In this document: positions 45,805 through 56,457 of the stretch, in pieces
Position numbering within the stretch: position 1 is the first letter of the stretch
How the letters are laid out: each line of letters opens with the position of its first letter
From: Hypomyces perniciosus
Lineage: Eukaryota > Ascomycota > Sordariomycetes > Hypocreales > Hypocreaceae
Direction: 5' to 3'
Assembly (NCBI GenBank): GCA_008477525.1
Contig: SPDT01000005.1
Coordinates: forward strand, 1,426,001-1,490,000
DNA length: 64,000 nt
The notes under the pieces: model-generated
Database searches by the model: none
The model's input: the letters and a program-made list of their open reading frames with translations, nothing else
What the model was told of the DNA's origin: nothing
Position numbers and translations under genes: made by a program

Positions 45805-46180
45805 ACAAACAGAATGGGTGTGTAAAGTTTGCTTTGCTCGAATGGAACGCCCAAATAGACGTCCATTCGCATTGATTAACCTGCATACTGCGATGTAGGT
45901 ATCTGTATTATCCACTGACCTGGCGGTTTCCTTCCCATGGTCCCAATCAAGCCTCGATTGCTGCTCAAAACGCTATGAATCCCAAAGGGTGTTGCATACT
46001 AAAAGAAACGACTATTGTACATATCATAGGTATTATCTCTGCATCCAATTCAGTACTACGTACATCCTGGAATGAGTCGATGATAACCCCTCCACCATGA
46101 TGCCCCACATACTCCGACAGTAATCGTTACTTCGTTGAAAAGAGGAAAGAAAAAATACAAGTGGCCTTTACCTTCATCTG
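45805..46180. other. Convergent 3' region of CRD1 and MTO1
   Basis: About 375 bases with no coding frame of note; expected to hold both polyadenylation sites. Confidence 0.5.
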
Positions 46181-48350
46181 TCAAGGGAGAGAATCTAACT
46201 CGGCCTGAGCCGAGGCCGTTGTGCTTCCTGCTGACCCGCGACGACGGATATGAGCAAGGAGTCGGATGCACCCGGAAGGGGTGACGCCTTCCACGCGGCG
46301 AGCCTGTGCGAGAGTCTCAGGTCGGGTTACTCTTAGAACCTCCCTTTCGGATAGTGCCAGTCCCGGAATTGCATCATAGTTCAAGTCGAGGGGGAGGCGA
46401 ATATGTTCATCATTGGCCAACTGCCCACGCTCGGCCTCCTGCATCTTGATGTAGGGGGCATATGCCGCCTCAATCACCACTCGATCCCTGATACGCGCGG
46501 AATAAGCCATTATGTTGGGGACCACAGAGATGAGCTGATCCAACTCGATGCGCTTGCTCGTGTTGGACAACCGAAGCATATCAATACCACTTCGGCGTTG
46601 CGAGCTTCTCTTCAGTTGAAAGCCCATCTCTACCCACTTCTCAGGCGTCAGAGAAACTGAAGTTAGCGCTCTTGTGAGGTCTGCGATCTGTTTCTTTTCG
46701 TCTGTAAATGCTTTCCATCGTCCATCGGAAACAACGCCCCATTCTCGTCCCTTCTCCGTCAATCTGAGGTCAGCATTGTCGGCCCTAGCTGCCATGCGAA
46801 ATTCGCTTCGGGATGTAAACATCCGGTAAGGTTCCGTTACTCCTTTGGTGGTCAAGTCATCGATCATGATGCCGATGTAACCGTCCGATCGAGACAAAGA
46901 AACGCCGGGCAATCCAAGGGCAGCTCGTCCCGCGTTCATACCAGCAATGATGCCCTGACCAGCGGCCTCCTCGTACCCTGTTGTGCCATTGATCTGCCCT
47001 GCCAGATAGAGCCCACTAATAGCTTTAGTCTCAAGGGTAGACCTTAGACCTCGAGGATCGACGTAGTCATACTCGACTCCATATCCAGGCTGCAACATCC
47101 GGACTTGTTCTAGTCCCGTGATGGTGCGTAGCACCTGTTCCTGCGCCTCGGCAGGTATCGTCATCGACAAGCCGTTGGGATAGATGATGGGGTTGTCGAA
47201 TCCCTCTGGTTCGAGCCACACGATATGGCGTTCCTTTTCGGAGAAGCGGATGACCTTGGATTCTAAAGAAGGGCAATATCTCGGTCCTTTAATTGTCTCT
47301 CTTATGTGAATAGACTTATCGAGATTTTCGTGTACGACCTTGTGCGACGCACTATTGGTGTATGTTATACTGCATGTCAACTGGTCACGGACTGCAACGC
47401 GATCGTTGAGGTAGCTGAATGGGACAGGCGGTTCGTCTCCAAATTGTCTCTGCAGGACCTCGAAATTGATGCTCCCTTTGTCGAGCCGCGGTGGCGTTCC
47501 CGTCTTCAACCGCCCCAGCTTAAAACCAGCCTCTCGAAGTGATTTGCTCAAACCTGTGGTTGCAGCCTCGCCAATGCGGCCGGCAGGGTAGCTCTCAAGT
47601 CCAATATGTATCTCACCCCCAAGGAACGTGCCGGTGGTAATAACAACCCGGTTGGTGGGTAAGACTTCTCCAGACTCAAGCCGCACTCCGGTAATGGCAC
47701 TTTTCACACCCGGGTCGAGGTCCCCCTCTGTCGATAATATGATGTCCGACACACTTCCAAGGACGACCGAGAGGTTTGGATATGTCTTAAGCTCATCTCT
47801 CATGTATCTCTTGTACAGACTCCTATCAATCTGTGCACGAGGTCCCTATTGATCAAAACGAATAAAAGTTAGCGCCATGGCTGATGCAGGACAAATTTGC
47901 ATGGCGAAGAGTCAACTGGTCATACCCACACAGCTGGTCCCTTCCTGCGATTGAGCAGATGAAACTGGACTCCAGCCTTATCAATGATCCTTCCGGCCAA
48001 TCCATCGAGGGCATCGATTTCTCGAATAATAGTGCCCTTCCCAATGCCTCCAAAACTCGGATTGCATGAGCAAGTCCCGAGATTGTCAATCTTGGGCGTA
48101 ATCAAGGCCGTCCGCGCACCGGCTCTCGCAGCAGCGGCACATGCCTCAGCACCAGCATGGCCTCCACCAATAACGACAACGTCAAAGGGCCTGTGACCAC
48201 GTCTTAGACGATCTGTTGCATAGTTGAGTGAGAAGGGTGGATTGATACCGACCTGGAGCCATCAGCTACGGTCGCAAGATGGCGGTGCCTGCAAGCTTGA
48301 CGCCGGTAACGCCATTGCGACGATCTGGTAGGGCGCAGTAAGGCACGCAT
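46181..48350 (-). CDS. MTO1: Mitochondrial tRNA U34 carboxymethylaminomethylation protein Mto1 (GidA/MnmG family)
   Basis: Exons 48350-48253, 48190-47926 and 47845-46181 give 675 residues. The N-terminus ([20 protein letters not shown]) is strongly basic, a good mitochondrial presequence. After the splice, [20 protein letters not shown] is the FAD-binding loop, followed by [19 protein letters not shown], the GidA signatures [10 protein letters not shown] and [18 protein letters not shown], and the C-terminal GidA helical domain. With Mss1 it modifies U34 of mitochondrial tRNAs. The first 3' splice site has two in-frame choices 15 nt apart: CACAG|G at 48190 (used here) and CTAAG|A at 48205. 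An out-of-frame ATG at 48355 precedes the chosen start by five bases. Confidence 0.92.
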
Positions 48351-48713
48351 CGCATGTCGACTGTTTCCAGAGCCAACATGTTCGACATCTGCTGGTGGTA
48401 GGAGTATTAGATACGGATTTTTTTTGGTTATCGGCGCTTCATAGATAAGCGCGATAAAGCGACATATATCAGAGATGCTTACGCCACATGCTATTACTAG
48501 ATATCTACATGCCAGATACTATCTACAATGTAACACCTTATGGTATTATGCAATATATGTAATTATTAGGTTGACAGTTATTTATCCAGTTCCATCCGCT
48601 CAACTACTACCTAACTCACCACCCTAGCCTTAGGCGTCATGGCCCGCCAGGCCTGCAACATGTTCGTACGTGAGGCATGAGGGTTGTCTCTTTTTCGTCT
48701 TTATATGAGTTAC

Positions 48714-50515
48714 TTATCTCCTGCTCCGTACCTCAGGCCAAGAGGTCACCGCATCCTCAACCTCTTCCAGAAATGTGGCTGCATTGTGAATTGACGTGCC
48801 ACCCAAAACAACCCGAATACCGGGAGTTGTAGCATTGATACTGGCAATCATCTTTGCCTCCTCGTATGTAGCACCGCCTATCATGAAAACAATGATGTCT
48901 TGCGGTTTATCTCTGGTCGAGCCACCCCCCTCCACAAAGGGGTATTGTTGGTCCCTCAATCGTCCTTTGATCAGATTTTGCAGTGTGCTTTCCAGAAGCG
49001 TGCTATGCTGGGTGTAAACATTCTCCACTCCCTTCAAGCCCTTGAAGCGACTAGATGCACCAGAAAAAATCCCAGCAGACTCGAATATGTCCGAGATGCC
49101 ACCCCGCGAGTCTGAAGAGTGCAGGGAAGAGTGGTATGCCAACACCTTGTTGAAAAGGTCTGCCTGTCGGGGCGGGACGTTGCCGGCAGCTACAAGGAGA
49201 TCCTTGAGCATTGCAAGTGCGTTGGACGGGTGTTTGGAATAACGCAGAGCATACAGAGCCACCAACCCAACCTTGCTCTCAGGGGTTACGTTGGGAGATT
49301 GGATGACTTTCTGAGTCGTCTGTAAAAATGTCAGTCCAGTGATACGCCTCAAGGTGGTCGTAGGGGGGTGGGGCATTTGTTTACCTTGAGATCTGAGGCA
49401 TGATTGTCATTGCAAGCCAAGCTTTGTTCAAGTTCGCTGACCTCTAGCAAGCTCTCAGCGGCAACTCGACGGCTAAGCTCAGAGACTAGGGTGACATGCT
49501 TGCTCACATTACCAGAGAGCTTCCGAAATTCTGGATACTCCTCGATGAACCGCTTCATATCAGAAATTGACTCGATGTTAGCATTGTTCTTGGTTTTAGA
49601 CTGATACTGTTCCACATAGTCCTTTATCGTCCCGCCCAGGTCACCAAAATTCAGAAACATGTTCTTCTTGAAAAATGGGTCTTGGTCCTGAGAGAGGACA
49701 ATCTCCTTGAGCTCGGGACGGATATCCGGGACGTTGCTAAGGCTAACACGGCCGTTCTGGATGCCGAGTAAATGATGGACCATGGCCTGATATGTCCATT
49801 GAGTGAGGAGGGGGGTGACTGGATCCTCTCGGCGATCTAATACGAGGAGAATAGGGGGGGTGTCGACTTTACGGAAGTCAAATAGCTGGTCTTCCTGCGT
49901 CATAAGATAGCGAACTTCGGACGCCAGCTTTTTGGCGAGGGGGCTGCTCCTTTCATATCTGATGAGAGGCTTTTTCTTGAGAGAGAGGAGAACAGCGATG
50001 AGGCCCTCGGCGCATCGCTGCAGGGAGTCGGGATGCCACGTGTCTGGGCTGCCAGCCCATATCCGCCGCTGTGGGAGGGAAACATTAAGGCTGAAAAGAT
50101 CCGGGTTGATGACAATGTAATCGGCAAAGTGCTCCTGGACTGCTTTGACGATCTCGTGGTCATCCGCCTCAGCAAGACGTTCCAATGATGATTTTTTGGC
50201 CACGTTGGTGAAGTACAGGTAGTATTCTCCATACTTCGGGTCGCGTAGTTCGTCTAGGAGCATCTGAATAGTTTCTGGTGATGGGCGGACGAGGCAAATG
50301 CAGCGGAGATGCCGCATCTTTTCGCGGCCAGCATTGTCCAGGCGATCAATGAGATAGACTTCATGATTGAGCAAAGAAGACTGCGTGATTGCGGTCGATA
50401 CGATAGATATGGTCTCCCTGTCTAGGAGCAATATCTTCATCTTTGCGGATGAGGAATCGCCGGATGACATTACCATCTTGGAGATGTATCCGGCAATGGC
50501 TTGGGCGACATCCAT
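48714..50515 (-). CDS. VPS45: Vacuolar/endosomal Sec1-Munc18 protein Vps45
   Basis: Two exons, 50515-49385 and 49319-48714, give 578 residues. The first in-frame ATG (MDVAQAIAGYISKMV) is at 50515. SM-family landmarks include KMKILLLDRETISIVS, EVYLIDRL, MRHLRCICLVRPSPET, DPKYGEYYLYFTN, PPILLVLDRREDPVTPLLTQWTYQAMVHHLLGI and, in exon 2, DIIVFMIGGATYEEAK, which identifies Vps45. The protein binds the syntaxin Tlg2/Pep12 and controls SNARE assembly in Golgi-to-endosome traffic. The end ATSWPEV is uncertain: a GTACGG donor at 48731 and a GTTGCAG acceptor at 48653 would replace the last few residues with 13 others ending at 48611. Confidence 0.94.
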
Positions 50516-51262
50516 GATGGGCAAGGCGCGCTGTGTGTTGGAGGCGTGCTACATTATATCATCACAGAATAAACGGTAGGTGCCTGCGTGAGCCAGTGTT
50601 GTTGCTGTGAATTGTGCTGCTTTCAGAGGCCTATGGCGAGGAAACGGGCTACAGGCTTTGCATGGAAATAACAGATAATACGTAATGTCGCTATTTGGCA
50701 AATAGGCTGGTGATGCGGTGATGTTAGGAGGTAGGACCAACTTGGTGGGATCGGGCGGTATGGACGGAACCCGGAGCAATTAGATTCCGGTCCCATCCGC
50801 TGACGTACCTGTCCTCTACATAAGTAGGTAGTATGTAGATACTATGTCCATACTACCCATTTTATAATACTACCTACCGTAATGAAATATAGTAGAATAA
50901 ATTGTAGAGCGATATTGTGTTGGTTTGGCGAATACAGAACTGACATCCATAACCGTAAGGTCTAGTTCACGGGTAAACTGTTGCACTCCCACCAACGTGA
51001 TACCTCCAGTGGAACGTAGCTGGACAATTCAGCGCCTCTGATTGGCTGACTGATGCTCCAGGACGAATGATTTTTCACGAGTCGCTCGTTGTTTCAGGTT
51101 AACGTGAACTCACTTCACAGTAGGTAGGTACATACCCCCCAAACGACATGGCTCGGTAACCGAACAGCTATGGCAGTGGAATCCTGCCATCCTTGTACAA
51201 ACAGAGAATCCTGGTGGATAAAATTGTGATTGTCGATCTGGTACGGTCACAGTGCGTCGACA
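50516..51262. other. Divergent promoter region VPS45/MMM1
   Basis: About 750 bp between the start codons of VPS45 (-) and MMM1 (+). It contains GTAGGTAGTATGTAG-type tetranucleotide repeats at 50823-50880 and 51120-51130. No gene seen. Confidence 0.5.
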
Positions 51263-52563
51263 ATGGCGTCAAACACAGGCCCCCCACGACCTGAACCAGC
51301 GTGAGTTGGCCTTTACTCACTACGACGGAGTCCGGCACAGGTCAAGCTGACAGCTATCATACACGAAGACTCTCGTTCACACAGGGGCTCATCGTCGGAC
51401 AGCTCTCCGTTGTCTTGATACTGGCAGCTTTCATTAAGTTCTTCATCTTCGGAGATGCACCTTCACCAGACGCGACGGCTTCGTTGAGAGCCACGGAGCG
51501 TAGATCAAGAACTTTGGCGCACAAGCAGTCACTACTCAGACTACGTTCCCCCAGCCAGCGTCATGGTCAAACATTAAATCGCAAAAAGTCATCAGTCCTG
51601 AGAAATCCGCCAACACTGACGATTGGGTCTATTTTGAGCAAGACGTACTACAACGTGGATAGCCACCAGCCGGAGAGTCTGGACTGGTTCAATGTCCTGG
51701 TCGCTCAAACCATTGCCCAGTTTCGCAGCGACGCGCAGCACGACGACGCTATTCTCAACTCACTGACCAAGGCTCTAAACGGGACATCCCGACCGGATTT
51801 TGTTGATGATATCCGGGTCACCGAACTGAGTTTGGGTGAAGACTTCCCCATTTTCAGCAACTGTTGCATTATTCCTGTCGATGAGGATGGGCTCAGTTTG
51901 GGCAGCGGTGTAAAATTCAATCCTGCAACAGCTGCCAGAGATGGGACACGACTCCAGGCGCGGATGGACGTTGACCTAAGCGACATGCTCACTCTGGCGG
52001 TAGAAACAAAGCTCCTTCTCAACTATCCGAAGAAGCTATCCGCCGTACTTCCCGTTGCGCTGTCCGTCTCCGTCGTCAGGTTTAGCGGGACGCTGTCTAT
52101 TTCCTTTATCCCTAGCAACCCCTCTCAGTCTACGCCAACCATGATGGCCTTTAACTTTCTCGATGACTACCGATTGGACTTTTCCATAAGGAGCCTGCTT
52201 GGCAGCCGGTCCCGGTTGCAGGATGTGCCCAAAATTGCTCAGCTGATTGAAGCACGACTACATCGATGGTTTGATGAGCGAGCCGTGGAACCACGCTTCC
52301 AGCAAATTGCGCTCCCCAGCCTATGGCCTAGAAAGAAGAATACTAGGGGACCGGACGACACCATGACGGATGGGAGTGGATCTGCGGGACGATCCAAGGG
52401 AAAGGAGATTGCCAGGGAACTTCAGGGCGAATCACGGCGCAGAGAGGCCTCGGCGGGGAGTGAGACTAGAGACCAAGCTACATTGCGGCACCGCCGACCA
52501 CCAAGGGAGGATGAGGAGTTCTCGATACCAGGCTCACTGCGTAGTCTTAGTAGAGACACGTGA
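51263..52563 (+). CDS. MMM1: ERMES subunit Mmm1 (maintenance of mitochondrial morphology 1)
   Basis: Exons 51263-51300 and 51354-52563 give 415 residues. The large frame has no early ATG of its own, so a short first exon ([12 protein letters not shown]) with a 53-nt intron ending at GACAG|C supplies the start; the acceptor is fixed by frame. Residues about 24-45 ([20 protein letters not shown]) form the single ER membrane anchor. The conserved block [40 protein letters not shown] and the following 200 residues are the lipid-transfer SMP domain. The C-terminus is hydrophilic and Arg/Ser-rich. Mmm1 is the ER-side part of the ER-mitochondria encounter structure moving phospholipids. It converges with RCE1, 195 bp apart. 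Confidence 0.93.
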
Positions 52564-52758
52564 TCATAGATGCAGAGTTGGAACGGTGGCAGGAGCGCAG
52601 GAGACGATTCGAGAGAGATGGGGGAGCATCTCGTCAGGCCACACTGACGCTAATTCCAAGACCTAAGTCTTCAACATATGCAGCTTCCTTCGCTCGGTTG
52701 ACATCCTACGCACTTGGGGATTCGGCAGTGGAACGTAGGGGAAGGCTTTTGAAGCATA

Positions 52759-53865
52759 CTAGAATTGGGCTAGAGCCATGTGCGACTGTGTCAAGGGGTA
52801 TAGAGTCTGCCACCAAGCTATCGAACCACCAACGAGCAGTGCATAATAAATACCTGTCCACACCATCGTCGAGCGAGGACGGGAGAGTTCAGACAGGGAG
52901 AGCCAGTGTGGCTCAACGGAACCCCAGACGCGGGGCAAGCCCATGGAGTTGCAGAAGGCGTGGACAAGAATGACCGCAAGCAAGGACCCTGTGCGAAGAA
53001 AGAGAAAAGTTGCGTAGGCGCCAAAGAGAGACGTGTATGAAAACTGAAGGATGGAGCGAGCGATGGCAGCAACTAGGGGGGTGCGAGGGTGAGTGATGCG
53101 GAATTCGTAGAAGTGGTGAAGGTGTGCGAGACCGAAAACGATGGGTGAGAAGAAGACGATGCGGCTGGGGCTGGTGTCGGCAAGCAGGAGGAGCGGAACG
53201 GCGGCGGAGCGGAAGAGACACTCTTCAGTTACGGGGCCCTAGGGACAGAGTTTATGAGCAAGGCAAAGTCGACAAGGATGGGCGGCGGCAGCGACTGAAC
53301 AAGGTGGGTGGTTGGACTTACGGCGACCAAATTCCGCCAAGCGGGCCAGTCAGTCCAGACATGCCGGAGAGGTTGGAGATCTGACAGCCATTCTCGCCAC
53401 ACGCCATCGACAACGAGACACTCGTAAAGCGGCCCGGCAAAAAGCAAGCTTGTCAGCAAAACAGCCTTAGCCGTCTCGATCAGTCCGAGTGGCCAGTAAC
53501 CCATAAGATGTAAAGGATTGCAGTCGGCTATGCGAGGAGTGAAAGGGATGTGACTGCAAAGGTACGGCAAGAACAGCAACGTGACCAGAGAGCACACTGT
53601 GGTTGACAATGATACGGCGCGTATCCTGGCGCGGATCGCTCCAGGAGCGTCTCGAGATCGGCTAGGAGAAGGCCTCGTGCTAGTCGACGCGTAGAGCGGT
53701 AGCACGTAGATGAGGCAGTATGCCACCTTGATGCGGTCGGCATGGGTCAGCGTCTGAACGTGAATTTGCACAGGCAGCTCTAGTAGGAGAACTGCTTACC
53801 AGGAGACCGAAGGCCTGCAGCTGGGTGAGACCGAGGGGCCGCGATGTGAAGGCCAAGGTGTTCAT
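52759..53865 (-). CDS. RCE1: CAAX prenyl protease 2 (type II CAAX endopeptidase)
   Basis: Three exons, 53865-53800, 53753-53322 and 53238-52759, give 325 residues. After the second splice the protein reads GPVTEECLFRSA, the EExxxR glutamate motif of the ABI/CPBP family, then FGLAHLHHFYEF (first catalytic His) and VILVHAFCNSMGLP (second His with Asn). About seven membrane helices are visible. Rce1 removes the last three residues of farnesylated or geranylgeranylated proteins such as Ras and Rho at the ER. The short first exon (MNTLAFTSRPLGLTQLQAFG) is uncertain; the acceptor at 53754 is the only one nearby that keeps frame with YCLIYVLPLYAS. A non-prenylated function is unlikely given both motifs. 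Confidence 0.92.
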
Positions 53866-56457
53866 CTTTGCTAAAAAATTGATCTTGTACGAAGTACAAA
53901 TAATAATGTGTGTGCCTGTGTGGTGTATGCCCGCGTGAAGCCCGGCAAAATGTGGGAGTCGATGTCAAGCAATTGGACACGGTTGGCAGTTCCGGGCAAT
54001 TTGAAACAGCCTGGCTGAGAATGTCTACGAGAGGGGTTACCAGTGTGTTTGAGAGAATGGCAGCTGAGGCATTGTTGATAAAAATATGACAACTACTCGG
54101 AGGGAGCTTCGCTCGGGCCAAGCGTTGTTGGTTGCAGCATACAAAACCCTCGGACAAAGCACGATGGTGGAAAAGTTTGAAGGACAATGGAACCGACTGT
54201 TCTGGCATCCACTGTTTTTGCTTAGCCATGTGGTCAGGAATAGTAGCAACGTGATCCAATGGCATAAATCACACACAGCGTTGCCACCCTGCGTTCAATG
54301 CAAGCAATACCATACAGGTCATATTAGCAATACTACCTGTAGTAAGTAGTAGGCAAGTAGTACATAGACACCCATGTACGGTTATACCAAGGCTTTGGAG
54401 TTGAGAGAGAGGCCTCGTTCAACACGCCTATTCATTTACGTGCATAAAGGTTAGGTGCCCACTCAGAAATCTCCAAAGTACTCGCACAAGGCATGAATAA
54501 AAACGTGTGGTTTATGTCCCGAATGTACACATGTGTGGACCAAATATAAGATAAGACAATAATGTTATTAACATATACTGGACGGACGAGCGTTGGCTGC
54601 TACTACAATAATAATATGAAATACCGTGAGTTTCAATGTCCAGTTTCTTTCATATAGGGAGCTGTTGGAAAGCATTAAAGCCCATCCCCGACAAGAGAAC
54701 ATACTACAAGTCTTACTAGACAGTGCTCTAACTCATCATATCACTTACTGGTGTAAAGTAGTGCTACCTACCATACCGTATATGGTGATTGGATTTATTA
54801 TAGCTTGTCCGTGATTATGTCAATATAGAGAGGTCTACTGGTGTTCATCGCTCGTCGATAAAATACCTATACATGTTCATTGTTAGGAGCTATAATTATT
54901 ATACCAAGTACTAGTACAAAGTATGCAAAACCTCAATTGCAGTCGAATATAATTTCTCGGGACCAACTAGACGCGGGTAAGCGCATCCTCAACTGTCCAC
55001 CTGCACAGGTGTATCTGTCTAACCTGCAGAGAGCGAACTGATTGGGTTCCATCGATGCGATGACGGCGGCTGCTGTGCACACGAAACGCGAACTTGCCGC
55101 GTAAGTACTAATGTCACATCAAGCTCTACTAAGGTACTACTACTTCGCATCGTAAATTGAGTAGGTATCTTAGTACCCAGTAGCAGTACCCTCTATACCT
55201 GCTGGCATGTACAGATGCAGCCTAGCCACCAATCCATTCAAGATACCTACTCGTAGTACGAAGTACTACTAGTACCAATATCGTAACTCGCATCGAATCG
55301 ATCAGTTCCCGGCAAAATCCAGCAATATCGCTCGCATGAAAATGCATGGCTCACCACACATATGCAAGATCATGACCATGTACTCGTAATAGTGGTGAAA
55401 GTTCATTTTTCCCAACGGCATCCGCCTTGCAGGTCCGAGCTGGTGGCGGCGCTTCTGCTTGGGTGGCTCAGAACTTTTAGAGGCTGCTTTTGCAGGAGAG
55501 GCCCCTGCCACTGCATCTACTAGTCATTAAACCATCACACTAGCTGCAGAGCAGGGTACCAATCCCTCTGGTCAAAACCGCAACGCAGCCACTAGGATTT
55601 TCACCGGCAGACAGGGAGGGACTTCGACAGAGACAGGGAGGGAGACCAGCGGTCAGCGAACAAGTCATCCTGGTACACAGCCAGCCTTATATTTTACGTG
55701 AACCTAGTAGGTACTCTACTGCATAGTGGGGTTTACGCGCTGTGAAGGCACCTGCAAGCCAGGGCTACACGCACTGGCACAGCTCCCCTTTCTTGGGGCT
55801 TTTTTTCTTCCCCTTCTCCAGGGCGCCACCCCCGGGCCGCATTTGCTTGTCCTTCTCGAACCACCTGGACATCGCGACTTGCTTTCCTTTCCCTCTTGCA
55901 TCTCTCACATCCACACATTCTTTTTGGATCATCTGTCGCTCTCTCGAACACACACTCTTTTTATCCACAATCGCTGGCTGACTTGCTGCCAATATTTTAT
56001 GATTACGACTCCTAATAAGTGCCATTTTTAAATTCTTTCGCTCTCTGCCTGCAACACACGATCCCTCCAACCACAGCCAATCCCGACCGCGACCCTTTTC
56101 TCGAGTAGTTGCTCCAATTGCAACACCAACCACCACGACCATCACGCATTATCTTCTTAATACTATAATTTTTACTGGAAACCAATTGGCTACGCTTTCG
56201 GATTTGGAGTTAATGCTTTGCGAGATACTGGGGCCTCACCTGTCTACATTCCCCAGCGAAATCATCTGATCGCTAGAGCTCAAACGTCTGGGTACAATTC
56301 GCCCCACAACAGCTGTTTCGATTCATAAAGCTCCCAACGCCAAACCGGCTGGTCTCCCGACATTGCTGATTTTTGACCCTGTTTGCATTATACTATTACC
56401 AACTCTTGGCCGTACGGGCAATGTACTTTAGCACCTCCCCTGCCTAGTGTGCGGAGG
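53866..56457. other. Gene-free region and leader of the serine-rich membrane protein gene
   Basis: About 2.6 kb. The section 54400-55300 is AT-rich and carries TACTTCGTA-type copies (55256-55272). Minus-strand 55302-55511 reads basic, Lys/Ser/Pro-rich (ASPAKAASKSSEPPKQKRRH) and coding-like, but no start, partner exon or homologue was recognised. From about 55760 onward the plus strand is C+T-rich, a probable promoter or leader for the gene starting at 56458. Confidence 0.45.

Noticed and set aside
53780..54265. 161-codon minus frame overlapping RCE1 exon 1
   Set aside because: Runs in another frame through RCE1's first exon and promoter; no conserved piece.
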